A stretch of 64,000 nucleotides of DNA from Burkholderiales bacterium 8X (GCA_902506565.1 LR732703.1:3888256-3952255), one strand, 5' to 3'; shown: positions 1 to 10,278, numbered from the stretch's first letter. The notes: generated from the sequence alone by a model not told the origin. A program made the numbers and translations.

Positions 1-2415
<2,415 letters not shown>

Positions 2416-2593
2416 GCGAGGGGGGTCGACGGATGCCCTCAAACCGAGTGGGCGTCGCGACCGAAGTTCCTAAAGATAGGTGAATGCAGCTGGGCCTGCC
2501 TGGCGCAAAATCAACCCGCCAGGGTGCCCGCCAACCGGCGCGAACGCCGGCGAACTGGGCATTTTAGCCACCCTCACTCCTCGCAGATCGCCC

Positions 2594-2899
2594 ATGAACC
2601 GCCGCCTCCATCCGGTCAGCCTGCAGCAAGCTGCCGACGAATCCCCCACCCTTGCCAGCCTCGCGGCCCGGGTGCGCGAGACCAACGAGCGTATGCAGGC
2701 GATCCAGGAATTGATTCCGCGAGAGATGCACGGATTGGTCCGCGCCGGCCCGGTCGACGAAGGCACCTGGTGCCTGCTGGTGCAGGGCAATTCGGCGGCT
2801 GCCAAGCTGCGCCAGCTGCTGCCGATGCTTCAATCCCGGCTGGTTGCCCGCGGCTGGGAATCCACCAAGCTCAGGATCAAGGTTCAGGTGCGTCATTGA
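2594..2899 (+). CDS. dciA: DUF721 / DciA-family protein
   Basis: A protein of 101 residues matching the DUF721 family, whose DciA members act as the replicative helicase (DnaB) operator in bacteria that lack DnaC. The core GTWCLLVQGNSAAAKLRQLLP followed by a lysine/arginine-rich end is typical of the domain. The start ATG at 2594 follows a 178-bp gap that separates it from secA, which runs the other way. DUF721 genes commonly neighbour secA or lpxC in Betaproteobacteria. The family is likely; the helicase-loading role is known for the family and not tested for this protein. Confidence 0.8.
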   Translation: MNRRLHPVSLQQAADESPTLASLAARVRETNERMQAIQELIPREMHGLVRAGPVDEGTWCLLVQGNSAAAKLRQLLPMLQSRLVARGWESTKLRIKVQVRH

Positions 2900-2931
2900 A
2901 AAAGGCGCCGCGACCGGAATCGCAGCGCCTT
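2899..2931 (-). terminator. Rho-independent terminator of the glsB-type gene
   Basis: Stem AAGGCGC (2902-2908) pairs with GCGCCTT (2925-2931). Read on the minus strand it is followed by TTTTT. It lies between two convergent genes and overlaps the dciA stop codon. Confidence 0.75.
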
Positions 2932-2968
2932 CGATGGCGTCGGGCGGCGGAGCCGCGATAGCGCCCGA

Positions 2969-3217
2969 TCAGGCCTTGCGTGCCACCAGCCCGTAGAGCG
3001 CCAAAAGGATGATGGCGCCGATCACCGAAGCGATGAAGCCGGCCGGCGCACCGGCTTGATACCAGCCCATGGCCTGTCCGAGGTAGGTCGCGATCAGCGA
3101 ACCCACGACGCCCAGGATGGTCGTCAGGATGAACCCCATCGACTGTTTGCCCGGCATGATCGCGCGCGCGACGAGGCCGATGACGAAACCGATCAGGATG
3201 GTCCAGATGATGCCCAT
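2969..3217 (-). CDS. GlsB/YeaQ/YmgE-family small membrane protein
   Basis: An 82-residue, very hydrophobic protein with three predicted membrane segments and the family pattern IGFVIGLVARAIMPG near the N-terminus, followed by glycine-rich helices. The family is called transglycosylase-associated or GlsB/YeaQ/YmgE and is often induced by stress, but its molecular role is not settled. A strong ribosome-binding site (AAGGAGA) sits upstream of the ATG. It is monocistronic and ends at a clear terminator. Confidence 0.85.
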   Translation of the reverse strand: MGIIWTILIGFVIGLVARAIMPGKQSMGFILTTILGVVGSLIATYLGQAMGWYQAGAPAGFIASVIGAIILLALYGLVARKA

Positions 3218-3366
3218 TGCTCTTCTCCTTCAGCGCAGCGCGCTCGTTGTTGGAAGCGCAAGCATAGGGAGCGGCCGGCGTTCCGGTGCGTGGGACGATG
3301 CGCCGCGGGCGCGGCGGTCAAAGTTGAGACTCCGCGAGGGCTCGGCGGTGCGCCAGAATCAGGGTC

Positions 3367-3828
3367 ATGCACTCGACACATCGCGCCGCTATCTTGCTGC
3401 TGGGTTGGCTGGCAACACTCCCGGTGATGGCCGAGGAAGAAGATCGACTTGCTCTTCGCGACATCGAGTCGCAGCACCCGAAGAAGCTGGGCAAGGATGA
3501 AGTGACCGCCATGCTGACCGGCGCCCGAGTGAGCCGCGTCAGCGGCCGCGGCAACGTCCACAGCTGGCGCAACGAGGCGGACGGCAGCTTCGTGGTCTCC
3601 ACCGACAACCGGGGCGCCGGCGCGGCGCGCGCCTCGGGTCGACCGACGACCGCACAGGGCAAGTGGCACATCTCGGACGACGGTCGCTATTGCATCCTGA
3701 TCGAGTGGCGAAGCGCGCCGACCGAAGAATGGTGCCGCTACGTCCTGCAGGCCGATGACGGCTTCTATGCGGTCCGCGCGGAATCGCCCGCGACCGAGCG
3801 GGTGCATCGCCTGGACATCACGAAATAG
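3367..3828 (+). CDS. Small secreted protein of unknown function
   Basis: A 153-residue protein with a signal peptide (hydrophobic ILLLGWLATLPVMA followed by an acidic mature start). The mature part has a DUF995-like look: a GARVSRVSGRG turn, then a strand set GKWHISDDGRYCILIEW with two cysteines that could form a disulfide, and a WCRYVLQADDGFYAV end. I do not recognise a defined function. The 3' end overlaps the convergent heme oxygenase gene by 11 bp, so the two transcripts are antisense at their tails. Confidence 0.6.
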   Translation: MHSTHRAAILLLGWLATLPVMAEEEDRLALRDIESQHPKKLGKDEVTAMLTGARVSRVSGRGNVHSWRNEADGSFVVSTDNRGAGAARASGRPTTAQGKWHISDDGRYCILIEWRSAPTEEWCRYVLQADDGFYAVRAESPATERVHRLDITK

Positions 3829-4570
3829 CCGGACCGGCGTCCGCTGGTGGCGTCGATCGGTCCGGGGCACCCATCGCCGTGCCGGTTCCGCCTGCACCCT
3901 CGACGGCTTTCGCCAGCTCAGCGAAGAGTTCGGCATGTCGCTCGAACGCACGAAGAGCTTCGGCCACGATCGCGTCGTCGGTGCTCTCGTCGAGGTCCAG
4001 CGCGGTCAAGCGCAGGCGGAATGCCGCTTTCAACGCCGCAGCCTGGCCGGCGCCTCCGAAGTCGTAGAAAGCCGCGCCCTCGTCGCTGGCCGTCAACCCG
4101 AAGCTTTCACGAACCACGCGCGCGAGGAGCTGGCCGCCGCTCAGATCGCCGAGATAGCGGACGTAGCCGTGAGCGATCAACAGCACGGGCTCGGAGACTG
4201 AAATGGCGTCGAGGTGCCGCACATAGGAAAGCGCCGCAGGCTGCAGGTCGATGCCTCGCCAGCCGGAACCCTGCAGGAAGTCGAGGTCGTGCGCGAGCCG
4301 TGCCTCCCGCCAAAGCTCGGGAAGGTTCAGCGGCGCCAAGGCGGGGTGCTCCGCATTCCGGCGCAAGCCGTCTTCGAGCGCAGCGTAGACGGCGTGCAGG
4401 TTGCGCAGCAACTGGACATAGGTCGATCGCGCCATCGCGCCTCGCAACAAGCTGTGGATGAGCCCGCTCCGCTCGACCTGCAGGTGCAGCTCCCGGGTGT
4501 CTTGCCTGAGGCGCTCCGGCAGTCGCTCGCTCAAGCCGGCACCCCTGTGGCGGCGCTGCGTGCGACGCAT
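3818..4570 (-). CDS. Heme oxygenase (biliverdin-forming type)
   Basis: It opens heme to biliverdin, CO and Fe2+ using O2 and reductase-supplied electrons. The proximal-ligand region TRELHLQVER and the distal-helix signature AHGYVRYLGDLSGGQ are both intact, so this is a genuine HO-1-like enzyme and not a remote relative. The chosen ATG at 4570 gives 250 residues; an upstream in-frame ATG at 4648 would overlap the preceding gene. It is the last gene of a minus-strand unit after a Rieske oxygenase and a VanB-type reductase, 43 bp behind the latter. No bacteriophytochrome or heme-uptake gene is adjacent, unlike many bacterial heme oxygenases. Confidence 0.88.
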   Translation of the reverse strand: MRRTQRRHRGAGLSERLPERLRQDTRELHLQVERSGLIHSLLRGAMARSTYVQLLRNLHAVYAALEDGLRRNAEHPALAPLNLPELWREARLAHDLDFLQGSGWRGIDLQPAALSYVRHLDAISVSEPVLLIAHGYVRYLGDLSGGQLLARVVRESFGLTASDEGAAFYDFGGAGQAAALKAAFRLRLTALDLDESTDDAIVAEALRAFERHAELFAELAKAVEGAGGTGTAMGAPDRSTPPADAGPAIS

Positions 4571-4613
4571 CGCAAAGCCGAGGCCGCGTGTTGCAAGGCC
4601 TTCCGGGCATCCA

Positions 4614-5582
4614 TCAAAGATCGAGCACCAGCATCGCAGACTTGGCACGCGAGCAGCACGGCAGGAACTGGTCGTTGGCTTCCTGCTCTTCCGGCGTGAG
4701 GTACATGTCCTTGTGGTCCGGCTCGCCGGAAATCACGCGCGTGAGGCAGGTTCCGCAGACGCCCTGCTCGCAGGAAGTCGCGACCTCGACGCCCGCCGCG
4801 GCCAGCGCCTGGACCACGGTCTGGTCCTTGGCGACCGTGATCACGCGGCCGGAACTCGCGAGCTTGACCTCGAAGACATCGTCGTCTTCCGAAGGCGCCA
4901 CCTCGGCACCGAAGAACTCGTAGTGAAGCTGCTCCGCCGGCCATCCGGAAGAGCGGGCCTTGCCCAGTACCCAATCCATGAAGCCGGTCGGTCCGCACAC
5001 ATAGACATGAACGCCGGGGCGAACCTGGGCGAGCAGCTCGCCCGCGTCCATCTTCTGGGCATCGTCGCCGTCGTCGAAATGAAACTGCACCCGGGAAGCG
5101 AATCCGGATGCCTGGATCCGCCCGCGAAAGGCCGCGCGATCCGCAGACCGCGTGCAGTAGTGCATCTCGAACGAAGCACCGCTCAGGGCAAGCCGCTCGG
5201 CCATGCAGAGGATCGGCGTCACGCCGATGCCGCCCGCGATCAGGATGCTGTGGCCCGCATCATGCGCGAGCGGAAAGTGGTTCTTGGGCGCGCTGATGCG
5301 CAATCGATCGCCTTCCTTCACCTCGTCGTGCATCGCAGCCGAGCCGCCTCGGGAGGCCGCATCCCGAAGCACGCCGATCAGGTAGCGATGGCTTTCGCCC
5401 GGATCGTTGCAGAGCGAATACTGGCGCGTGATGCCGTTCGGCAGATGCACATCGACATGCGAGCCTGCCGAAAACGAAGGCAGCGGCCGGCCGTCTTCGC
5501 TCACCAGTTCGAAGCTGGCGATGCCGACCGCCTCGTCGGTCTTCTTGCCGACGCGGACGTGCAGCTCGGATGATGCGTTCAT
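4614..5582 (-). CDS. VanB/PDR-type oxidoreductase (FMN, NADH, 2Fe-2S)
   Basis: A 322-residue phthalate-dioxygenase-reductase-like electron donor. The order is a flavin-binding barrel with RQYSLCNDP (residues about 53-61), a nicotinamide-binding domain with AGGIGVTPIL (about 115-125) and VCGPTGFM, and a C-terminal plant-type ferredoxin with CEQGVCGTC plus a last cysteine in FLPCCSRA. It presumably passes NADH electrons to the oxygenase encoded 26 bp upstream. It may also feed the downstream heme oxygenase, but that is inference. The exact substrate of the pair cannot be told from sequence. Confidence 0.88.
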   Translation of the reverse strand: MNASSELHVRVGKKTDEAVGIASFELVSEDGRPLPSFSAGSHVDVHLPNGITRQYSLCNDPGESHRYLIGVLRDAASRGGSAAMHDEVKEGDRLRISAPKNHFPLAHDAGHSILIAGGIGVTPILCMAERLALSGASFEMHYCTRSADRAAFRGRIQASGFASRVQFHFDDGDDAQKMDAGELLAQVRPGVHVYVCGPTGFMDWVLGKARSSGWPAEQLHYEFFGAEVAPSEDDDVFEVKLASSGRVITVAKDQTVVQALAAAGVEVATSCEQGVCGTCLTRVISGEPDHKDMYLTPEEQEANDQFLPCCSRAKSAMLVLDL

Positions 5583-5608
5583 GTAGTCGATGGCCTGGGC
5601 CGGGTTTT

Positions 5609-6700
5609 TCAGGAAGAAAGCGCCGCCAAGGCAGCCGCCGCGCTGGCGTCGCCAGCCGGCTCCGATGCCGATCGCTCCGCCGCGATGATGCGATCGAGCA
5701 CGCGGCGCGACTGCACGCCGCCGGAGTCGATGTTGAGCTTGAGCAGGTCACGCTCCGGATGAGCCAGCAGGTTCTGCTGCTGGCGCTCCAGCATCTCGAG
5801 GTCTTCGCCGAAGATCTTGGCCTGGCCTTCGCGGATGCTGGCCGTGAGCGCCTTGTCGCGCGGATTGAAGTTGCGTGCCATTCCCCAAAAATACCAGATC
5901 GAGGTCTCGGTCTCCGGGGTGATGAAATCGACCACGATGCTCGAAGCCTTGACCTTCGGATCGGCGTCGTAGCCGCCGTGACCGGCATGCGCGACGCCGA
6001 CCTCGATCAGCACATGGCTCGGCGGCGTGAAGCGGCAGATCTGCCACCGGTCCACCGGCACGTCGTCGGCCAGGTGATTGCCCCGCAAGGCCATCCGCCA
6101 GAAGGGAGGCGCCATGATGTTCTGCATGTGGCGGGCCGTGGTCACCACGTCGCCTTCGGTGGCGGTCTTGGTCGGCGTCTCGTCGATTTCCGGCTGGCCG
6201 ATGCTGCTCGCATGCACGTAGGTTTCGTGCGTGAGGTCCATCAGGTTGTCGATCATCAGGCGGTAGTCGCACTGGATGTGATAGAGCCCTCCGCCGTACG
6301 CCCAGTCGGGGCTTTCGGCCCATTCGAGGTGATGCAGCTTGGCCGGATCGGCCAGCGCCGGATCGCCCGGCCACACCCAGACGAAGCCGTAACGCTCGAT
6401 CACCGGATAGGCCCGGATCGGCGGGAAGCCCCGCACCCGCTGGCCCGGCATGGCCACCGTCTTGCCGTCGCAGCCCATCTCGAGCCCGTGGTAGCCGCAG
6501 ATCAGCTTTCCTTCACTGACCCGGCCGAGCGAAAGCGGTGCGCCGCGATGCGGGCAGAAGTCCTCGAGCGCGGCAACGGCGTTGCCGGGACCTCGATAGA
6601 AGACGATGGACTCGTTGCAGATCTTGCGGCCGAGCGGCTTGTCGTCGATTTCGTCGGGCATGCAGGCCACATACCAGGCGTTCTTGGGGAAGTTGCTCAT
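5609..6700 (-). CDS. Rieske non-heme iron oxygenase, VanA-like
   Basis: Terminal oxygenase of a two-component monooxygenase/demethylase. The N-terminal Rieske centre reads CPHRGAPL (near residue 49) and CGYHGLEM (near 68). The catalytic domain has the mononuclear iron site region NLMDLTHETYVH (two His plus Asp, near 152-163). The length of 363 is usual for the vanillate O-demethylase/toluenesulfonate methyl-monooxygenase group. VanA itself is one possibility, but the substrate is not fixed by these motifs. A ribosome-binding site GGAGA precedes the ATG. A TetR gene is divergent, with a palindrome between the two. Confidence 0.87.
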   Translation of the reverse strand: MSNFPKNAWYVACMPDEIDDKPLGRKICNESIVFYRGPGNAVAALEDFCPHRGAPLSLGRVSEGKLICGYHGLEMGCDGKTVAMPGQRVRGFPPIRAYPVIERYGFVWVWPGDPALADPAKLHHLEWAESPDWAYGGGLYHIQCDYRLMIDNLMDLTHETYVHASSIGQPEIDETPTKTATEGDVVTTARHMQNIMAPPFWRMALRGNHLADDVPVDRWQICRFTPPSHVLIEVGVAHAGHGGYDADPKVKASSIVVDFITPETETSIWYFWGMARNFNPRDKALTASIREGQAKIFGEDLEMLERQQQNLLAHPERDLLKLNIDSGGVQSRRVLDRIIAAERSASEPAGDASAAAALAALSS

Positions 6701-6792
6701 CGTGTCTCCTTGCGGCGGCGGGCGGGGCGGCGAATCACATGCCCCGATGTCGAAGCCGGCACGTGCCGCACGATGCGTCCAGCTTCATAATT

Positions 6793-6822
6793 TTGAGCGT
6801 GCTCAATAATAAACACGCTCAA
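6793..6822. promoter_or_regulatory. Candidate TetR operator in the vanA-like/tetR intergenic gap
   Basis: TTGAGCGTG (6793-6801) is repeated inverted as CACGCTCAA (6814-6822). The left arm also forms a compact palindrome TTGAGC-GT-GCTCAA (6793-6806). It is the most AT-rich part of the 218-bp divergent gap and lies about 95 bp from each start codon. This placement fits an operator for the TetR protein encoded next to it. The role is inferred. Confidence 0.6.
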
Positions 6823-6918
6823 GAATCTGTCAACATCCCGGCATCGACCCGAATCGCCGCTTGCGTCGCCGATCGACCCGACGCTTTGCAACCTGCCGAC
6901 GTTTGCGAAACTTGCCCG

Positions 6919-7593
6919 ATGTCCATCCTGTCCGAACCACCTGCCTCCGACGACGCGGCACCCGAACGCCCGGTGGGGCTGCGCGAACGCAGCAAGCTCG
7001 ACAAGCGGCGCCGCATCATGGATGCCGCCCGGACGATCTTCATCGAGCGGGGCTACGAGGCCGCGACCACACGCGAGATCGCGGCGCGTGCCGGGGTCTC
7101 GATCGGCACCGTGTTCGTCTATGCGAGCGACAAGCGCGACCTGCTGCTGCAGGTGGTCAACGACGAACTGGACGAGATCAGCAACAAGGCACAGGCCCTG
7201 GTCGACCGAAAAGGGCCGTTGCTCGAGCGGCTCATCGCCTACTTCAGGTTGCGTTACCGGTACTGGGCCGGCGAGCCACGGCTGTCGCGGCCGGCCTTGC
7301 AGGAAACAGCGGAGTTCCTGCCGGCCGCCGACAAGCCCGGCGAGGAAGCCACCCGCTTCTATGCCCGCCGCCCGGTGATGCTGGGGCAGATCGAGCAGAT
7401 GGTGCGCTCAGCGCAAGCCGACGGCGAACTGGTCGAGGACGTGGCGGCCGACGAGATCGCCTCGCTGATCTTCAGCCTCTACCTGATCGAGGCGAGGCGC
7501 TGGCTGCAGGACGATCCGCCCAAGCTGGCCGCGGGCCTGGCCCGCTTGCAGCGGGTGCTTGGCCTGCTGATGCGCGGCCTGCTGAGAAGCTGA
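6919..7593 (+). CDS. TetR/AcrR-family transcriptional regulator
   Basis: A 224-residue repressor-type protein. The N-terminal helix-turn-helix covers roughly residues 33-80 (MDAARTIFIERGYEAATTREIAARAGVS, then GTVFVYASDKRDLL). The C-terminal part is a helical ligand-binding domain with a WAGEPRLSRPAL segment. I chose the ATG at 6919 because the residues before it read as non-coding. It is divergent from the Rieske oxygenase unit and most likely represses it until an aromatic ligand binds. Its stop codon lies inside a 10-bp inverted repeat. Confidence 0.87.
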   Translation: MSILSEPPASDDAAPERPVGLRERSKLDKRRRIMDAARTIFIERGYEAATTREIAARAGVSIGTVFVYASDKRDLLLQVVNDELDEISNKAQALVDRKGPLLERLIAYFRLRYRYWAGEPRLSRPALQETAEFLPAADKPGEEATRFYARRPVMLGQIEQMVRSAQADGELVEDVAADEIASLIFSLYLIEARRWLQDDPPKLAAGLARLQRVLGLLMRGLLRS

Positions 7594-7621
7594 GCAGCTG
7601 CACGGCGAGAAGCTCAGCTTC
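7586..7621. repeat. 10-bp inverted repeat over the tetR stop codon
   Basis: GAAGCTGAGC (7586-7595) and GCTCAGCTTC (7612-7621) are perfect inverted copies with a 16-base loop. The TGA of the TetR gene is at 7591-7593. There is no U-tract, so this is either an RNA stabiliser or a weak, possibly Rho-assisted, end between two convergent genes. Confidence 0.5.
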
Positions 7622-7675
7622 GCGCGGAAGAAGCCTCCCCATGCAGCCGCAATCGCCCTCTTGGTCGGCGCTGCC

Positions 7676-8560
7676 TCAGTTTCCGTCGCCGCGCTGCTGG
7701 AGCAGCGTCACCAGCTCGGGAACGAGCGCCTGCGGATCACCCTCTTGCACCGCTCGCTCGAAGGTGGCGCGCACCCCGTTCGCGATCGCGCGCGCGGCGC
7801 CGCTGTCCTCGGCCATGGTCGCGTAGTAGCCGAGATCCTTGAGCGCGTTCGACATCGCGAACCGCAGGCCGCTCGCATCCTGCGACAACAGGAAGGGCTT
7901 CAGGCGTTCGAGCGCGATACCGCCGCCGCCGCCCTTGGCGAGAACATCGACCAGCACTTCCGGCGCGATGTCGGCTCGCGCGGCGCAGGCCGCTGCCTCG
8001 GCGATCAACGCCACCGAGCCGAGCGAGACGTAGTTGTGCAACAGCTTCATGCGATGCCCGGCCCCCACGGCGCCGGCATGCGTGATGTTCTCGGCGAAGC
8101 AGGCCAAGAGCGGACGGAGCTCGGCGAAGAGCGCTTCGTCCGCACCGACCAGCAGGTTCAATCGGCCCTCCGCCGCCTCCTTGGGCGTGCGGGTCATCGC
8201 CGCATCCATGAAGCGGCCGCCGGCCTCGGACACCGTTCGGGCCAGGCGCTCGGTCGAGCTGGGGATGGCGGTCGAGCAATCGATGACCACGGTGCCGGGG
8301 CGTAGGCCCTTCAGCGCACCGTCATCGGCCAGCAGCACGGCCTCGACCTGCGGCGAGCCGGTGACGCAGAGGATCAGGATGTCGACCTCGGCCGCGAGGT
8401 CGCTGGCCGTGGTGAAGGTGCGAACGCCTTTCGCCTTCAGGTCGTCGATCGGCTGGTTGCCGGCATGTTCGAGAACCGCCAGCGAGTGGCCATGCTTGAC
8501 GATGTTGCTGGCGATGCCATGGCCCATGAGGCCGACGCCGACCATGCCGATCTTTTTCAT
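7676..8560 (-). CDS. 3-hydroxyisobutyrate dehydrogenase-family NAD(P) oxidoreductase
   Basis: A 294-residue beta-hydroxyacid dehydrogenase. The Rossmann motif GMVGVGLMGHGIASN is at the N-terminus, and the catalytic lysine lies in GAGHRMKLLHNYVS near residue 170. The usual substrate-binding SGG triplet after DAP is replaced by DAAMTRTPKEAAEG, which puts it in a less common subfamily with unknown substrate. The ATG at 8560 begins the conserved MKKIGMVG; no start further upstream is plausible. It is the last gene of the minus-strand unit with aroQ and the TRAP binding protein. Confidence 0.82.
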   Translation of the reverse strand: MKKIGMVGVGLMGHGIASNIVKHGHSLAVLEHAGNQPIDDLKAKGVRTFTTASDLAAEVDILILCVTGSPQVEAVLLADDGALKGLRPGTVVIDCSTAIPSSTERLARTVSEAGGRFMDAAMTRTPKEAAEGRLNLLVGADEALFAELRPLLACFAENITHAGAVGAGHRMKLLHNYVSLGSVALIAEAAACAARADIAPEVLVDVLAKGGGGGIALERLKPFLLSQDASGLRFAMSNALKDLGYYATMAEDSGAARAIANGVRATFERAVQEGDPQALVPELVTLLQQRGDGN

Positions 8561-8621
8561 TCGAGGTCTCCTGCAGGATGTTGGACAGAGCCGAACGATC
8601 TTGCCAGAGAAGAGAAGCCGA

Positions 8622-9065
8622 TCAGCTCGACGCCTCGCGCAGGGTTCCGACCAGCCCGTGCAGCGCCGCCAGGTACGAATGCGGCCCCAGGCCTTGCACC
8701 GTGGCGCGCACCGCCGGCGAAATGATCGAATGCGTGCGCCATGCTTCACGAGCGGCGATGTTCGACATGTGCACTTCGATCACCGGAAACGGCATTGCCT
8801 TGATCGCATCGTGCAGCGGCACGCCATGCTGTGTCAGCCCGGCCGGGTTGACCAATGCGCCCTGCGCGGCGTCGATGTGCTCATGCAGAAAGTCGATCAG
8901 CACGCCCTCGTGATTGGACTGGATGGTCGCGAGCTCGACGCCGAGCTCTGCGGCCAGCGATTCGAGCCGGGCATTGATCTGCGCCAGCGTGGTCGAACCG
9001 TAGATATGCGGCTCGCGCCTTCCGAACAGGTTGAGGTTCGGGCCGTGGAGTACGAGGATCTTCAT
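8622..9065 (-). CDS. aroQ: Type II 3-dehydroquinate dehydratase (divergent copy)
   Basis: It interconverts 3-dehydroquinate and 3-dehydroshikimate. The 147 residues contain the signature VLHGPNLNLFGRREPHIYG with the active-site tyrosine, QSNHEG, and the catalytic histidine in EVHMSN. The segment NPAGLTQHGVPLHDAI departs from the usual NP(A/G)(A/G)xTH(T/Y)SVALRDA. With its neighbours (TRAP binding protein, dehydrogenase, IclR regulator) this suggests a catabolic role for a quinate- or shikimate-like compound rather than the housekeeping shikimate pathway. A second, biosynthetic copy elsewhere is expected but is outside this window. Confidence 0.87.
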   Translation of the reverse strand: MKILVLHGPNLNLFGRREPHIYGSTTLAQINARLESLAAELGVELATIQSNHEGVLIDFLHEHIDAAQGALVNPAGLTQHGVPLHDAIKAMPFPVIEVHMSNIAAREAWRTHSIISPAVRATVQGLGPHSYLAALHGLVGTLREASS

Positions 9066-9077
9066 GTCGGCTTCCGG

Positions 9078-10088
9078 CTACTTGCGAATGCGGGCCAGCT
9101 CGTCGTTGTAGAGCTTGACCATGGCCGGGTCGTAGGTGGCGGCGAATTTGTCGATCACCGGCTTGGCGATCTGGCGCATGCGGGCCTGCTCCGGCGCGGC
9201 GATCTCGTTGAATGCCATGCCCTTGGCCTGCAGATCGCCGACCGCGCGCTGCGCCGCGGCGCGGCTCACCTGACGCTGGTAGGCGCGCGATTCGTTGGCG
9301 GCCTCGTTCATCATCCGCTGCTCGTCCGCGCTCAGCGTGTCCCAGAACTTCTTGCTCACCAGCACGATGTTGGCCGCGTAGACATGGTTGGTGGCGCTCA
9401 CGTACTTCTGCACTTCGAAGAACTTGTTCGACAGGATGACCGCATACGGATTTTCCTGGCCGTCCACCGCCTTCGCGTCGAGCGCGCCGTAGAGCTCCGC
9501 AAAAGGCATCGGCACCGGGTTGGCCTTGAAACCCTTGAAGGTCTCGAGGAACACCGGGTTCGGAATGACGCGGATCTTGAGGCCGTCCAGATCTTCGGCG
9601 CGCGTGATCGGCCGTTTGCTGTTCGTCACGTTGCGAAAACCGAGATCCCAGTAGCCGAGCGCCACCAGGCCCTTCTCCGGCAGCTTGGCGATCAAGGCCT
9701 GGCCCAGCGGGCCATCGAGCAGGGCGTCGGCCTGCGCGAAGTTGCCGACCGAGAACGGGAAGTCGATCAGGCCGAATTCCTTCACGATGCCGGCGAGCGA
9801 CGTGGTCGCCGGTGCCGACATCTGCTGCACGCCGCCCTGCAGTGCAGACTGCTGCTGCATCTCGTTGCCGAGGGTCGAGGCCGGATATTCCTGCACCTTC
9901 AGCTTGCCGCCGCTCTTGGTCGCCAGCAGTTCGGCGAAGCGCTTGACGCCGAAGCTCACCGGATGGTCGGCGTTGTTCAAGTGGCCGAAGCGGATCACGC
10001 GCTCTTGCGACGCGGGCTGTGCATGCGCCGCCAAGCCGAGGACCGATGATGCGATGACGGCTGCAGCGAACCGGAAGCTGGACTTCAT
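9078..10088 (-). CDS. TRAP transporter solute-binding protein, DctP family
   Basis: A periplasmic binding protein of 336 residues with a cleaved signal peptide (ending AAHAQPAS). It shows the DctP hallmarks: VIRFGHLNNADHPVSFGVKRFAELL, the ligand-contact stretch DLDGLKIRVIPNPVFLETF with the conserved arginine, and ELYGALDAKAVDGQENP. The membrane subunits DctQ and DctM are not in the window, so it must use membrane partners encoded elsewhere or act as an orphan. It is the first gene of its unit, 12 bp before aroQ and divergent from iclR. It probably brings in an organic or aromatic acid. Confidence 0.87.
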   Translation of the reverse strand: MKSSFRFAAAVIASSVLGLAAHAQPASQERVIRFGHLNNADHPVSFGVKRFAELLATKSGGKLKVQEYPASTLGNEMQQQSALQGGVQQMSAPATTSLAGIVKEFGLIDFPFSVGNFAQADALLDGPLGQALIAKLPEKGLVALGYWDLGFRNVTNSKRPITRAEDLDGLKIRVIPNPVFLETFKGFKANPVPMPFAELYGALDAKAVDGQENPYAVILSNKFFEVQKYVSATNHVYAANIVLVSKKFWDTLSADEQRMMNEAANESRAYQRQVSRAAAQRAVGDLQAKGMAFNEIAAPEQARMRQIAKPVIDKFAATYDPAMVKLYNDELARIRK

Positions 10089-10158
10089 GCAAATCTCCTG
10101 AGAACGAATGCGGGGTTGCTGCCCGGCTTGGGCAGCCGCGTCGAGCTTACGCGGGAAA

Positions 10159-10182
10159 TGGAAATGTTTTCCACAGTGGAAA
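10159..10182. promoter_or_regulatory. Candidate IclR-type operator (two nested palindromes)
   Basis: TGGAAA-TGT-TTTCCA (10159-10173) overlaps TTTCCAC-A-GTGGAAA (10168-10182), which is perfect over 7-bp arms. The sequence resembles the TGGAAAT-N-ATTTCCA type of site bound by IclR proteins. It lies between the divergent TRAP binding protein and iclR genes, so the adjacent regulator is the likely ligand. Confidence 0.65.
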
Positions 10183-10278
10183 CCCTTTGCAGAATTGCTA
10201 CATTCCAGATCGGTGACCCCACTCCAGCCACCCGTCGAAACGACCGCCCCAGCCTGCCGAAATGCGCACTCCGCCAAG

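Noticed and set aside
2535..2550. CCGGCG-CGAA-CGCCGG hairpin upstream of dciA as a riboswitch or secM-like arrest element
   Set aside because: Only a short stem in a GC-rich leader. No arrest peptide or known riboswitch core could be seen.
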